Assembly (NCBI RefSeq): GCF_007830635.1
Contig: NZ_VLLA01000001.1
Coordinates: forward strand, 343,868 to 407,867
Direction of reading: 5' to 3'
Source: Bradyrhizobium huanghuaihaiense
Lineage (GTDB): Bacteria > Pseudomonadota > Alphaproteobacteria > Rhizobiales > Xanthobacteraceae
DNA: 64,000 nt
Of the stretch, positions 27,977 to 38,353 are shown piece by piece. Made by a program: the position numbers and the translations under genes. A model generated the notes under the pieces. It searched no databases. It had not been told where the DNA came from and worked only from the letters and a program-made list of their open reading frames with translations. Positions within the stretch are counted from its first letter, which is position 1; every line of letters begins with the position of its first letter.

Positions 27977-30900
27977 ATGCGTGTTTTCAGCGTTCCCATC
28001 TCAGTTCCGTTCCTGCGCACGGTCGTCACGGCCCTGCTCGACGGCCGGCTGGTGGACGGCTTCGAGGCCCGCAAGGAACCGGCGCGACTGGCCGACGCCA
28101 CGCTGTATCTGCCGACAAGGCGCGCCATGCGCGTCGTCCGCGAGATCTTCCTCGACGAGATGAAGGCCGATGCCGTCGTGCTGCCGCGCATCGTCGCGCT
28201 CGGCGACATCGACGAGGACGAGCTCGCCTTCGCGGACGAGGGCGAACAGTTTTCCAGCGCAACGCCGCTCGACATTCCACCACGGCTTGGCGAGCTGGAA
28301 CGGCGGCTGACGCTGGCACAACTCGTCGCCGCCTGGGCCAAGGGCCCGGTGCTGGCGCCGCTGGTGGTCGGCGGCCCCGCCTCGACGCTTGCTCTCGCCG
28401 GCGACCTCGCGCGCCTCATCGACGACATGGTCACGCGCGGCGTCGACTGGAGCGCGCTCGATGGTCTCGTACCTGATAACCTCGATCGCTACTGGCAGCA
28501 CTCGCTCGACTTTTTGCGCATCGCGCGCATCGCCTGGCCCAATCATCTCGCCGAGATCAACCGGATCGAGCCGGCGGCGCGGCGCGATCTTCTGATCGCT
28601 GCGGAAGCGAGGCGTCTGACCGCGCATCCGCATGGGCCGGTGATCGCGGCCGGTTCGACCGGCTCGATGCCGGCCACCGCAAAATTCCTGCATGCGGTCG
28701 CCGCGCTGCCCCATGGTGCGGTGGTGCTGCCGGGCCTCGATACCGATCTCGACGACGACGCCTGGCGCACCATCGGCGGCGTACGCGACTCGCTCGGCAA
28801 GTTCGCCGAGCATCCGGCCTCGAACCATCCGCAATATGCCATGCACGCGCTGCTGGATCGCTTCGGCATCAAGCGCAGCGACGTCGAGATTCTTCAGCCA
28901 CCGGTGGAAGGCGGCCGCGACATCCTCGCATCGGAATCGATGCGGCCGTCTGCCAAGACGGAGGTTTGGCACGACAGGCTGAAGCAGCCGGATGTCGCCG
29001 CGAAGATCGCCGGTGGCATGACAAATCTCGCGGTGGTCGAGGCTCCCAATCCCGAAATGGAAGCGCTCGCGATCGCCATCGCGATGCGCGAGGCGCGCCA
29101 TCTCGACAAATCAGCGGCGCTGGTGACGCCTGACCGCGCCTTGGCGCGGCGGGTGATGGCCGCGCTGACGCGATGGGATCTCGCCTTCGACGATTCCGGC
29201 GGCGACGTGCTGATGGAAACCTCCGCTGGCGTCTTTGCGCGTCTTGTGGCGGAAGCGGCAACCAAGGGCCTGGAGCCGCCGACGCTGCTGGCGATGCTGA
29301 AGCATCCGCTGTGCCGGCTCGGCCGCGCGCCCGGCGCATGGAAGGCGGCGATCGAAGGCCTCGAGCTCGCGATCTTGCGCGGCACGCGCCCGCCTGCGGG
29401 CACGGCCGGCCTCTTGCGCGAGTTCAACCGCTTTCGCGACGAGCTCGCAAAGCTGTGGCGCAGCGAAGTCTCTGCGCTTCATAGGGCAGAACCGCGCGCG
29501 CGTCTGAACGCCGAGGATCTCGATCGCGTCCAGGCGCTGATCGACACGCTGCAAAAAGCATTGGCGCCGATCGAGAGCCTGCCGCCATCAAAACCATATG
29601 ACTTCGCCGAGCTCGCGCACCGGCATCGCGAGATCATGATCGAGCTGTCGCGCGACGAGCAGGGCATTCCGCTCGCGTTCGAGGAGCGCGAAGGTCTCGC
29701 GCTCGCGAGCGCCTTCGACGATCTCCTGCGCGGCGGCACGACCAGCGGATTGATGGTGCAGCTAGCGGACTACGCTGACGTGTTCCAGACCGCCTTCGGC
29801 GACCGCGCGGTGCGGCGGCGCGACAGGCCCGGCGCGCGGCTGCAGATCTACGGTCCGCTGGAATCGCGCCTGATGCAGGCCGACCGCATCATCATCGGCG
29901 GCCTGATCGAAGGCGTCTGGCCGCCGGCTCCGCGCATCGATCCCTGGCTGAGCCGGCCGATGCGGCACGAGCTTGGTCTCGATCTGCCGGAGCGCCGTAT
30001 CGGCCTCTCCGCCCACGACTTCGCCCAGCTGCTCGGCGGCGACGAGGTGATCCTCACCCACTCCGCCAAGGCCGGCGGCGCGCCGGCAGTCGCCTCGCGC
30101 TTCCTGCACCGGCTGGAGGCGGTCGCAGGTGACGATCTCTGGAAGGCAGCCGTTCGCGCCGGCGAGAAATACGTGCAGTTCGCAGGCGCGCTGGACAAGC
30201 CCGACGAGGTCCGGCCGATCAAGCAGCCCGAGCCGCGGCCGCCGCGCGCGACGCGGCCGCTCAAGATGTCCGTGACCGCGATCGAGGACTGGTTGCGCGA
30301 TCCCTACACGATCTACGCCAAGTACATCCTGCGGCTGGATGCGCTCGACCCCGTCGACATGCCGCTGTCGGCCGCCGATCGCGGCTCGGCGATCCACGAT
30401 GCGGTCGGCGAGTTCACGGAAAGCTATGCGACGCGTCTACCCGACGACCCCGCGCGCGTGCTGCGCGCGATCGGCGAGAAGCATTTTGCGCCGCTGATGG
30501 AACGGCCCGAGGCCCGCGCGCTGTGGTGGCCGCGCTTCCAGCGTATCGCGCGCTGGTTCGGCGAATGGGAGACCGTGCGGCGCGACGGGATCGAGGCGAT
30601 CACGGCGGAAACCCGTGGCGAGATCTCGATCACGCTCGATCATCAGCGTAGCTTCCGCCTCTCCGCGCGCGCCGACCGCATCGAGCGGCGCCAGGGCGGC
30701 GGCTATGCCATCCTCGACTACAAGACCGGCCAGCCGCCGACCGGCAAGCAGGTGCGCATGGGCCTGTCGCCGCAGCTGACGCTGGAGGCGGCGATCCTGC
30801 GCGAGGGCGGCTTCCCGGATATCGACGCCGGAGCATCGGTGAGCCAGCTCGTCTATGTCCGTCTCAGCGGCAACAATCCGCCGGGCGAGGAACGCATTCT

Positions 30901-31123
30901 CGAGCTGAAGTACAAGCAGGGCGATGAGCCGCAGCCGCCGGATACGGCAGCCGCCGAAGCGCGGGCCAAGCTGGAAGCACTGATCCGGGCCTTCGAGGAC
31001 GAGAGCCAGCCCTACACCTCGCTGAACCTGCCGATGTGGACCAACCGGTACGGCGCCTATGACGACCTCGCCCGCATCAAGGAATGGTCCGCGGCCGGCG
31101 GTTTGGGGATCGAGGAATGGTGA
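27977..31123 (+). CDS. addB: Double-strand break repair protein AddB
   Basis: Subunit of the AddAB helicase-nuclease that resects double-strand ends for RecA, the alphaproteobacterial counterpart of RecBCD. 1048 aa from ATG 27977 (MRVFSVPISVPFLRTVV), the normal length of the rhizobial AddB. It has an inactive-helicase-like N-terminal part and a RecB-type nuclease at the C-terminus, seen as AILDYKTGQPP (Asp and Lys of the PD-(D/E)XK centre) near residue 910, preceded by VTAIEDWLRDPYTIYAKYIL. It overlaps addA by 7 nt. Confidence 0.95.
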   Translation: MRVFSVPISVPFLRTVVTALLDGRLVDGFEARKEPARLADATLYLPTRRAMRVVREIFLDEMKADAVVLPRIVALGDIDEDELAFADEGEQFSSATPLDIPPRLGELERRLTLAQLVAAWAKGPVLAPLVVGGPASTLALAGDLARLIDDMVTRGVDWSALDGLVPDNLDRYWQHSLDFLRIARIAWPNHLAEINRIEPAARRDLLIAAEARRLTAHPHGPVIAAGSTGSMPATAKFLHAVAALPHGAVVLPGLDTDLDDDAWRTIGGVRDSLGKFAEHPASNHPQYAMHALLDRFGIKRSDVEILQPPVEGGRDILASESMRPSAKTEVWHDRLKQPDVAAKIAGGMTNLAVVEAPNPEMEALAIAIAMREARHLDKSAALVTPDRALARRVMAALTRWDLAFDDSGGDVLMETSAGVFARLVAEAATKGLEPPTLLAMLKHPLCRLGRAPGAWKAAIEGLELAILRGTRPPAGTAGLLREFNRFRDELAKLWRSEVSALHRAEPRARLNAEDLDRVQALIDTLQKALAPIESLPPSKPYDFAELAHRHREIMIELSRDEQGIPLAFEEREGLALASAFDDLLRGGTTSGLMVQLADYADVFQTAFGDRAVRRRDRPGARLQIYGPLESRLMQADRIIIGGLIEGVWPPAPRIDPWLSRPMRHELGLDLPERRIGLSAHDFAQLLGGDEVILTHSAKAGGAPAVASRFLHRLEAVAGDDLWKAAVRAGEKYVQFAGALDKPDEVRPIKQPEPRPPRATRPLKMSVTAIEDWLRDPYTIYAKYILRLDALDPVDMPLSAADRGSAIHDAVGEFTESYATRLPDDPARVLRAIGEKHFAPLMERPEARALWWPRFQRIARWFGEWETVRRDGIEAITAETRGEISITLDHQRSFRLSARADRIERRQGGGYAILDYKTGQPPTGKQVRMGLSPQLTLEAAILREGGFPDIDAGASVSQLVYVRLSGNNPPGEERILELKYKQGDEPQPPDTAAAEARAKLEALIRAFEDESQPYTSLNLPMWTNRYGAYDDLARIKEWSAAGGLGIEEW

Positions 31124-34100
31124 AGCTTCCGCGCCCCATCCCCGACGAGGTGCGCGCGCGGCAGGCGCGCGCATCCGACCCGACCGCGTCGGCCTTCGTG
31201 TCGGCGAATGCCGGCTCGGGCAAGACGCATGTGCTGGTGCAGCGGGTGATCCGCCTCTTGCTGTCGGGCGTGCCGCCGGAAAAGATCCTCTGCATCACCT
31301 TCACCAAGGCCGCCGCCGCCAACATGGCCGAGCGCGTGTTCACCACGCTCGGGCACTGGGTGACGCTGGATGATGCCGGGCTGGACGCCGCGATCCGCGC
31401 CGTCGGCATCCCGCATCCTGATCGAAAATTGCGGCGTGACGCACGAAAACTGTTCGCCTGCGCGCTGGAGACGCCCGGCGGGCTGAAGGTGCAGACCATC
31501 CACGCGCTGTGCACGCGCCTGCTTCAGCAATTTCCGTTCGAGGCCAACGTGCCCGCGCGCTTCTCGGTCATCGACGAGCGCGACCAGACCGACATGATGG
31601 AGCGCGCCAATCTGAAGGTGTTGCTGGAGGCCGCGCGCGATCCCGACAGCGTCACCGGCCGTGCGCTGCTGACGGCGATGGCGAATGCCGCCGATGTCAC
31701 CTTCAAGGAGGTCGTGCGCGAGGCTTGTCTCAGCCGCGACCATTTCATGGCCTGGACCGACGAGGCCGGTAGCGCGGAAGCGGCTGCGGCGCAGATGGCT
31801 GCGGTGCTCGGCGTCGACGCGAGCGACCGCATCGAGGACGTCGAAACCGAGATTCTCGACGGACCGCTCCTGCCGCGCTCGCGCTGGGGCGACATCGCGT
31901 TCGCGCTGGAGGACGGCAGCAAGTCCGACAACGACCAGGCTGGCCGGCTTCGCGAAGCGAAGATCTTCTCCGGCGCTGCGCAGGTCGATGCCTATCTCTG
32001 TGTCTTCCTCACCGACGACAAGCTGCCGCGCAAGGCGGTGCTGACCAAGAAATTTTGCGACAGCAACCCGTCCGTCGCGCGCCTGTTCGAGGCCGAGGTG
32101 CAGCGCCTCGGTGGATTGATTGAGAAGCGCCGCGCGGTGGTCATGCGCGACCGCACCGCGGCCCTGCTGCACATCGCGATCGCGGCCGCCGCCAACTACC
32201 GCCGCGAGAAGCAGGAGCGCGGGCTGCTCGACTATGACGACCTCATCGACAAGACGCTGGCGATGCTGAACCGCGTTTCCTCGGGCTGGGTGCATTACAA
32301 GCTCGACCGCGGCGTCGATCACGTGCTGATCGACGAGGCCCAGGACACCAGCCCGCGGCAATGGGACATCGTCGCGCACATCATCTCGGAGTTCACCGCA
32401 GGCGAAGGCGCGCGCGAAGGGCTCAACCGCACCATCTTCGCGGTCGGCGACGAGAAGCAGTCGATCTTTTCATTCCAGGGCGCCGCTCCCCACGAGTTCG
32501 ACGCACGCCGGCGCGAGCTGCACCGCAAGTTCACCGCGGCCGGGCTGAAGTTCGATCCGGTCGCCTTCACCTATTCGTTCCGCTCGGGCTCCGCGATCCT
32601 GCACTCGGTCGATCACGTCTTCCGCGAGCCCCAGATCTACAAGAGCATCCATTCGGTCGAGATCGGCCATCCCCTGCACAACGCGCTCGCCGATGCCGGC
32701 CCCAGCGTGATCGAGCTGTGGGACCTGGCTGAGGCCGACGATCGGCAGGAGATCGAGGGCTGGCGCGCCCCGTTCGACGGCGTCGCCGTCACTAGTCCCG
32801 AAGTCAAACTCGCCCGCCGCATCCAGGCCGAGATCAAGCGGCTGGTCGAGAGCGGCACGCTGACGGGTCACGAGGGCGAACGCCGGCCGCTGCGCTATGG
32901 CGACATGCTGATCCTTGTGCGGCGGCGCGGCAATGCGTTCGACGCCGTGATCCAGGCGCTGAAGCACGCTGGCGTCCCGGTCGCCGGCGCCGACCGGCTG
33001 AAGCTGACCGAACACATCGGCATCATCGATTTGATGAACCTTGCGGACGCGCTGCTGCTGCCGCAGGACGATCTCGCGCTGGCGGTGGCGCTGAAGAGCC
33101 CGCTGTTCGGACTCGATGACGACGATCTGTTCCAGCTCGCCTGGGATCGCAAGGGCTCGCTGCGCCGCGCGCTCGGCGAGCACGCGGGCACAAGCGACAA
33201 ATTCGCGACCGTGTTGCGGCGCCTGGAAGCCTGCGAGATCCGCGCGCGCGAGGAAACGCCGTTCGCCTTCTACGCCTGGCTGCTCGGGGGCGACGGCGGC
33301 CGCGCGCGCATCCTGCGCCGGCTCGGCCACGAGGCCAATGACGCGCTCGACGAATTCCTGGAGCTGGCGCTGAACTACGAGCGCAAGGCGCCGGCCTCGC
33401 TGCAGGGTTTCATGGCCTGGCTGCGCTCGGCCGACACCGAGGTGAAGCGCGACATGGAGATCTCGCGCGACGAGGTGCGGGTCATGACGGTGCACGGCGC
33501 GAAGGGCCTGGAAGCGTCCGTCGTGTTCATGGTCGACACGACGTCGTCACCGGCGGATTCGCAGCGGCTGCGGCTGATCCAGGTGCCGCGCGGCAATGGC
33601 GGCGAGGTCGTGGTCTGGGCCGGCCGCAAGGCAGACGATCCGAAGCCGGTCGTCGAGGCGCGCAAGGCGATGATCGAGGAGACCGAGGACGAATATCGCC
33701 GCCTGCTCTATGTCGCGATGACGCGCGCAGCGGACCGGCTGATCGTCGGCGGCTGCATGCCCGGCAACATGAGAACGGTGCGCAAGCTGAGCTGGTACGA
33801 CCTCATCGACACCGGTCTCGCCGGCGCGGGCCTCGACAAGCAGACGACCGAGACGCCGCTCGGCAAGGTCACGCGATTCGCCCGGCCGGAGGATGTCGCG
33901 GCCCTGGGCACGCCGGCGGCATCCGTGGACCAGACCATCGCGCTGCCGGACTGGCTGCGGACACCGGCGCCGCGCGAGGTCATCGACGACGATGCCGTGC
34001 GCCCGTCCGGCCAGCCGTCGGAGGAGGGCCGCAGCGTGCGGACAGGCGAATCGGTGCAGTCGCGCGCGCTGGCGCTGCAGCGCGGCACGCTGGTGCACCG

Positions 34101-34626
34101 TCTCCTGCAATCCCTACCCGACATTGCCACCGAACGCCGGCGCGAGGCCGCGCTCGGATTCATGGCGCGTAACGCCGCGGACTGGCCGGAAGCCGACCGC
34201 ATCGCGCTGGCCGACAAGGTGCTCGCCCTGATCGCGGAGCCGCGTTTTGCCCCGGTCTTTGCCGCCGGCAGCCGGGCGGAGGTCGCCATTGCGGGCCGGT
34301 TGGAGCGGCCGGGCCGCGGCCCAGCGCTGGTGTCGGGGCAGATCGACCGGCTGGTCGTTCGTCCGGACGAGGTTTTGATCGTCGATTTCAAGACCAACCA
34401 GGCGGCCCCCAAGAGCGCCACTGATGCGCCGGCGGCCTATGTCCGGCAGCTTGCGCTGTACCGGGCGGTGCTGGCCCGGCTTTATCCCCAAAAGCCGATC
34501 CGGGCCGTCCTGCTCTGGACCGAGGCCCTTGAATATATGGAGATTTCGGCCCCCGCGCTGGACGCGGCGCTGGCATCCCTTCATCTCGGTGTGAGCGTCC
34601 TTGACCCGGCAAGGAGCCGTTCATAG
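31117..34626 (+). CDS. addA: Double-strand break repair helicase AddA
   Basis: UvrD/Rep superfamily 1 helicase plus nuclease, partner of AddB. 1169 aa from ATG 31117. Helicase motifs in order: FVSANAGSGKTHVLVQRV (Walker A), LCITFTKAAAANMAERV (Ia), LIDEAQDTSPRQWDI (II), FAVGDEKQSIFSFQGA (III), FTYSFRSG (IV), MTVHGAKGLEA (V) and RLLYVAMTRAADRLIV (VI). The C-terminal nuclease has LIVDFKTNQAAP. Upstream possible starts are inside addB. trxA follows 69 bp downstream. Confidence 0.96.
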   Translation: MVKLPRPIPDEVRARQARASDPTASAFVSANAGSGKTHVLVQRVIRLLLSGVPPEKILCITFTKAAAANMAERVFTTLGHWVTLDDAGLDAAIRAVGIPHPDRKLRRDARKLFACALETPGGLKVQTIHALCTRLLQQFPFEANVPARFSVIDERDQTDMMERANLKVLLEAARDPDSVTGRALLTAMANAADVTFKEVVREACLSRDHFMAWTDEAGSAEAAAAQMAAVLGVDASDRIEDVETEILDGPLLPRSRWGDIAFALEDGSKSDNDQAGRLREAKIFSGAAQVDAYLCVFLTDDKLPRKAVLTKKFCDSNPSVARLFEAEVQRLGGLIEKRRAVVMRDRTAALLHIAIAAAANYRREKQERGLLDYDDLIDKTLAMLNRVSSGWVHYKLDRGVDHVLIDEAQDTSPRQWDIVAHIISEFTAGEGAREGLNRTIFAVGDEKQSIFSFQGAAPHEFDARRRELHRKFTAAGLKFDPVAFTYSFRSGSAILHSVDHVFREPQIYKSIHSVEIGHPLHNALADAGPSVIELWDLAEADDRQEIEGWRAPFDGVAVTSPEVKLARRIQAEIKRLVESGTLTGHEGERRPLRYGDMLILVRRRGNAFDAVIQALKHAGVPVAGADRLKLTEHIGIIDLMNLADALLLPQDDLALAVALKSPLFGLDDDDLFQLAWDRKGSLRRALGEHAGTSDKFATVLRRLEACEIRAREETPFAFYAWLLGGDGGRARILRRLGHEANDALDEFLELALNYERKAPASLQGFMAWLRSADTEVKRDMEISRDEVRVMTVHGAKGLEASVVFMVDTTSSPADSQRLRLIQVPRGNGGEVVVWAGRKADDPKPVVEARKAMIEETEDEYRRLLYVAMTRAADRLIVGGCMPGNMRTVRKLSWYDLIDTGLAGAGLDKQTTETPLGKVTRFARPEDVAALGTPAASVDQTIALPDWLRTPAPREVIDDDAVRPSGQPSEEGRSVRTGESVQSRALALQRGTLVHRLLQSLPDIATERRREAALGFMARNAADWPEADRIALADKVLALIAEPRFAPVFAAGSRAEVAIAGRLERPGRGPALVSGQIDRLVVRPDEVLIVDFKTNQAAPKSATDAPAAYVRQLALYRAVLARLYPQKPIRAVLLWTEALEYMEISAPALDAALASLHLGVSVLDPARSRS

Positions 34627-34695
34627 GTTCACCCCATGATCCCGGGCGCGATTCCACGTCGCGCCGATTCTCTTTCAACCGAGTGAGGTACTCCA

Positions 34696-35016
34696 ATGGC
34701 CGTTAGCAAGGTTTCCGACGCCGATTTCGAAGCCGAAGTGCTCAAGGCGAACGGCCCCGTGGTCGTCGATTTCTGGGCCGAATGGTGCGGCCCCTGCCGC
34801 ATGATCGCCCCCGCCCTCGACGAGATCGCCGGCGCGATGGGCGACAAGGTCAAGATCGTGAAGCTCAATGTCGACGAGAGCCCGAAGACCGCGTCCAAAT
34901 ACGGCGTGATGTCGATCCCGACCCTGATGATCTTCAAGGGCGGCGAGATGGCCTCCCGTCAGGTCGGCGCCGCGCCGAAGGCGAAGCTGCAGCAGTGGAT
35001 CACGTCGGCGGTCTGA
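34696..35016 (+). CDS. trxA: Thioredoxin TrxA
   Basis: 106 aa single-domain thioredoxin, the general cytoplasmic disulfide reductant. Active site WCGPC (Cys31, Cys34), the buried Asp in VVVDFWAEW and the cis-Pro loop SIPTLMIF are all present. The start has GTGAGGTACTCCA upstream. Located directly after addAB, a common neighbourhood in Rhizobiales. A strong intrinsic terminator follows. Confidence 0.97.
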   Translation: MAVSKVSDADFEAEVLKANGPVVVDFWAEWCGPCRMIAPALDEIAGAMGDKVKIVKLNVDESPKTASKYGVMSIPTLMIFKGGEMASRQVGAAPKAKLQQWITSAV

Positions 35017-35040
35017 TCCGCGGCGTCAGAAGGTTTGTGC

Positions 35041-35076
35041 AACGGCCGGCGTCACGCCGGCCGTTTTGTTTTGCTT
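35041..35076 (+). terminator. Intrinsic terminator after trxA
   Basis: Perfect 10-bp stem AACGGCCGGC (35041-35050) / GCCGGCCGTT (35056-35065) with GTCAC loop, followed by TTGTTTTGCTT. It ends the addB-addA-trxA transcript and abuts the convergent metallophosphoesterase stop (35075). Confidence 0.92.
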
Positions 35077-35815
35077 AACTGATCCAGCCCGTCGCCAGCG
35101 CGTTGGCCAGCTCCGGCTGATCGTTGCGGCGCGCCAGCGCAGCCATCGCGTCGTGATCGTAAGCGATGTGGCGGAACGTCACCTGCCAGGCACCATTGGC
35201 CAGGTCGAGGATCGCATAGCGCGCGTGCGGCGTGCCGGCTTCGACGACGTGCGGGAACGGATGCTTGTCGCGATAGCCGGGACTACCGACGCTGCCGGGA
35301 TTGACGATCAGCCTTCCGTCACGCAGCCGCACTGCGCGGGCGAGATGGGTGTGGGCGCAGAGGATCAGCGATTGCGTGATGCCTTGCGCGAGCTGCTCGA
35401 TGCGGTCTAGCGGCGATAGCGCGACGGTGCCGTCGGGGTGCACGGTGTCGAGCCAATAGACTTCGTCGTTCCCGGGCGTGGCGTGGCAGAGAAAGACCTG
35501 CTCGCGAAACACGCGCGTCATCGGCTGTGCGCGCAGCCAGTCGAGCTGCGCAGGATTGAGCTGCGCATGGGCCGGACGGTCCCAGGAGCCCATCTTCGCC
35601 GGCGGGCGGTCGAGCAGATAGCGGTCGTGATTGCCGAGCACATGGACGGCATCAAGCTGCATCAGGATTTCGACGGTACGGCGTGCATCGAGCGGGCCGC
35701 TCAGCATGTCGCCGAGATTGACGATGTCGGCGATGCCGTGGGCGCGGATATCGGCGAGCACCGCCTCCAGCGCGAGGTAGTTTCCGTGGACGTCGGCGAT
35801 CGCGGCAAAACGCAT
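35075..35815 (-). CDS. Metallophosphoesterase (calcineurin-like)
   Basis: 246 aa. Metal-binding motifs of the family are visible: ADVHGN (residues 7-12), NLGDMLSGP (GDxx), LGNHDRYL (GNHD), and CAHTHLARAV plus NPGSVGSPG further on. These define a dinuclear-metal phosphodiesterase of the YfcE/MJ0936-like type. Substrate unknown. Transcribed alone towards trxA, with a repeat between it and folC. Confidence 0.9.
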   Translation of the reverse strand: MRFAAIADVHGNYLALEAVLADIRAHGIADIVNLGDMLSGPLDARRTVEILMQLDAVHVLGNHDRYLLDRPPAKMGSWDRPAHAQLNPAQLDWLRAQPMTRVFREQVFLCHATPGNDEVYWLDTVHPDGTVALSPLDRIEQLAQGITQSLILCAHTHLARAVRLRDGRLIVNPGSVGSPGYRDKHPFPHVVEAGTPHARYAILDLANGAWQVTFRHIAYDHDAMAALARRNDQPELANALATGWIS

Positions 35816-35830
35816 TGGGGATTCTCTCTC

Positions 35831-35960
35831 TCGTGCCCCGGACGCAGCGCAGCGCTACTTCAGCGGTGCGCAGCAGAGCCGGGGCCCATGTCGCGGCATT
35901 CTGGGTCCCGGCTCAGCGTCGCGTCATTTCATGCCGCGCCGCGTCCGGGACACGAAACCA
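35831..35960. repeat. GC-rich intergenic repeat, family D (copy 2)
   Basis: Starts CGTGCCCCGGACGCAGCGCA, includes GTGCGCAGCAGAGCCGGGGCCCAT and TGGGTCCCGGCTCAGCG in adjoining pieces, and ends GCGTCCGGGACACGA. The blocks match 13786-13920 in opposite order. Lies between folC and the metallophosphoesterase. Confidence 0.78.
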
Positions 35961-35961
35961 C

Positions 35962-37305
35962 CTATGCAGGAGGCGTGCCGTTGAGCCCAAGCACGTGACC
36001 GGCAAGATATAGCGAGCCGGTGATCAGGATGCGCGGTGGCACCTCGTAGGCAAGCTTCGACAGGGCGCGCAGCGCGGCCTCGATGCCGGGCGCGATCTCG
36101 ACGCGCATGCCGAGGCTGCGCGTCGCATCCGCGAGACGGTCGGCCGGCATCGCATTCTCGGTGTCGGGGATCGGCACCGCGATGATGTGGCGGGTGAGGC
36201 CGGCGAAATTGGCGAGAAAGCCTCGCGCATCCTTGTTGGCCATCATGCCCGCGATCACCACCAGCGGCCGCGACACCCGCTCTTCGAGATCGCCGAGCGC
36301 GGCCGCCGCGACGCGGCCGCCCTCGGCATTATGGCCGCCGTCGAGCCAGATCTCCGAGCCCTGCGGCCCCCACGAAAGCAGCTCGCCCGAAGTGAGGCGC
36401 TGCATCCGCGCCGGCCATTCGGCACCGACGACGCCGGCCTCGAAGGCTGCCTGGTTGACCTTGAAGGTCGGAATCGCGCGCAGCGTCGCGATCGCAAGGC
36501 CGGCATTGTCGAACTGGTGGCGGCCGAACAGGCGCGGCGCGGCGAGATCCATCAGGCCGCGGTCGTCGGAGTAAACCAGCCGTCCATGCTCGACATTGAC
36601 GTGCCAGCTTTCGTTCGCGGCAAACAGCGGCGCGCGCATGCGCTTGGCCTGCGCCTCGATCACGGCCATCGCTTCCGGCGATTGCTCGGCGCAAATCACG
36701 GGCACACCGCGCTTGATGATCGCGGCCTTTTCGCCGGCGATCGATGTGAGCGTGTCCCCTAGAAAATCCATGTGGTCCATGCTGACCGGCGTGATCACGC
36801 AGGCCGCCGGCGTGTCGACCACATTGGTCGAATCGAGCCGGCCGCCAAGGCCGACTTCGAGCAGCACGACGTCGGCCGGGTTCTGCGCGAACAGATGAAA
36901 CGCCGCCGCGGTCTTCAGCTCGAACACGGTCGCGGGCTCACCGGCATTGACGCGCTCGACCTCCTCCAGCGCGGCGCGCAACTCGTCGTCGCTGACCAGC
37001 ACGCCGCCACCGACGCGGCCAAGGCGAAAACATTCGTTGATGCGGACGAGATACGGCGAGGTGTAGGTATGGACGCGCAGGCCTGCCGCCTCCAGCGTCG
37101 CGCGCAGATAGGCGACCGTCGAGCCCTTGCCGTTGGTGCCGGCGATGTGGATCACCGGCGGCAGCTTGCGTTCGGGGTGGCCGAGCCGCTCGAGCAGGCG
37201 GTGCATCCGCTCGAGGCCGAGATCGATGCGCTTCTGATGCAGGGCCGACAGCCGCCCGATCACTTCGCCGAGCGGTGTCTTTGCACTGTCAGAGGAGGCG
37301 TTCAC
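35962..37305 (-). CDS. folC: Dihydrofolate synthase / folylpolyglutamate synthase FolC
   Basis: Adds glutamate to dihydropteroate and to folates. 447 aa from a GTG start that overlaps the accD stop by 4 nt. The Mur-ligase-type P-loop [15 protein letters not shown] is at about residues 52-66, followed by FCP-type signature [33 protein letters not shown] and [13 protein letters not shown]; the C-terminal domain has [11 protein letters not shown]. accD-folC is a widespread pairing in Proteobacteria. Confidence 0.97.
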   Translation of the reverse strand: MNASSDSAKTPLGEVIGRLSALHQKRIDLGLERMHRLLERLGHPERKLPPVIHIAGTNGKGSTVAYLRATLEAAGLRVHTYTSPYLVRINECFRLGRVGGGVLVSDDELRAALEEVERVNAGEPATVFELKTAAAFHLFAQNPADVVLLEVGLGGRLDSTNVVDTPAACVITPVSMDHMDFLGDTLTSIAGEKAAIIKRGVPVICAEQSPEAMAVIEAQAKRMRAPLFAANESWHVNVEHGRLVYSDDRGLMDLAAPRLFGRHQFDNAGLAIATLRAIPTFKVNQAAFEAGVVGAEWPARMQRLTSGELLSWGPQGSEIWLDGGHNAEGGRVAAAALGDLEERVSRPLVVIAGMMANKDARGFLANFAGLTRHIIAVPIPDTENAMPADRLADATRSLGMRVEIAPGIEAALRALSKLAYEVPPRILITGSLYLAGHVLGLNGTPPA

Positions 37306-38243
37306 GCGTGCGGCGCGGCCGGCGCCGTCTCGGCGGCCGATACGATCTGCGCCGGGCTCGTCACCGGCTGCGCCGGCTTCGATGCACCTTCCTGCGCCGG
37401 CGCCTTGGTCAGCAGGCGGCAGAGCCGCGCCAGGGTCGGGCGCAGATCATGGCGATGCACGACCATGTCGACCATGCCGTGTTCCTTCAGGTACTCGGCG
37501 CGCTGGAAACCTTCAGGCAGCTTCTCGCGGATCGTCTGCTCGATCACGCGCGCGCCGGCAAAACCGATCAGCGCGCCGGGCTCGGCGATCTGCACGTCGC
37601 CCAGCATGGCGTAGGAGGCGGTGACGCCGCCGGTGGTCGGGTTGGTCAGCACGACGATGTAGGGCAGCTTTGCCTCGCGCAGCATCTGCACCGCGACGGT
37701 GGTGCGCGGCATCTGCATCAGCGACAAGATGCCTTCCTGCATGCGCGCGCCGCCGGATGCGGCGAACACGATGAAGGGCGACTTCTTCTCGACCGCGAGC
37801 TCCAGCCCGCGAACGATGGCTTCGCCCGCGGCCATGCCGAGCGAGCCGCCCATGAAATCGAAATCCTGCACGGCGACGACGACGGCGGCGCCTTCGAGCT
37901 TGCCGTAGCCGACCTTGATCGCGTCGTTCAGGTTGGTGCGCGCCCGCGCATCCTTGATGCGGTCGACGTATTTCTTCTCGTCGCGGAACTTGAGCGGATC
38001 GGGCGAGACCTCGGGCAGCGCGACGTCGTACCAGGTCTCGTTGTCAAAGATCGACTTCAGACGCGCCACCGAGTTCATGCGCATGTGGTAGTTTGAGCCG
38101 GGGATGACGAACTGGTTGGCCTCGACGTCCTTGTAGAACACGAGCTGTCCGGAATCCGGGCACTTGATCCAAAGATTCTCCGGCGTCTCCCGCCGCAGCA
38201 TGTTGCGGATCTTCGGCCGGACCACATTGGTAAGCCAGTTCAT
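37302..38243 (-). CDS. accD: Acetyl-CoA carboxylase carboxyltransferase subunit beta AccD
   Basis: Beta half of the carboxyltransferase that makes malonyl-CoA for fatty acid synthesis. 313 aa. The crotonase-like fold is recognisable ([75 protein letters not shown]). The N-terminal zinc ribbon of E. coli AccD is degenerate: of its four cysteines only Cys28 remains ([14 protein letters not shown]...[12 protein letters not shown]). Downstream of trpA by 110 bp and overlapping folC. Confidence 0.96.
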   Translation of the reverse strand: MNWLTNVVRPKIRNMLRRETPENLWIKCPDSGQLVFYKDVEANQFVIPGSNYHMRMNSVARLKSIFDNETWYDVALPEVSPDPLKFRDEKKYVDRIKDARARTNLNDAIKVGYGKLEGAAVVVAVQDFDFMGGSLGMAAGEAIVRGLELAVEKKSPFIVFAASGGARMQEGILSLMQMPRTTVAVQMLREAKLPYIVVLTNPTTGGVTASYAMLGDVQIAEPGALIGFAGARVIEQTIREKLPEGFQRAEYLKEHGMVDMVVHRHDLRPTLARLCRLLTKAPAQEGASKPAQPVTSPAQIVSAAETAPAAPHA

Positions 38244-38353
38244 GGTTTGCTCCGATGTGCGATCCCGCTGGGAATCGCCTGAAGGAATATATGGCGGCCG
38301 GGCCCCTGCCCGGCAAGCCGCCGTGTCGCCCGCCCCGGAAGCGGAATTATGGC

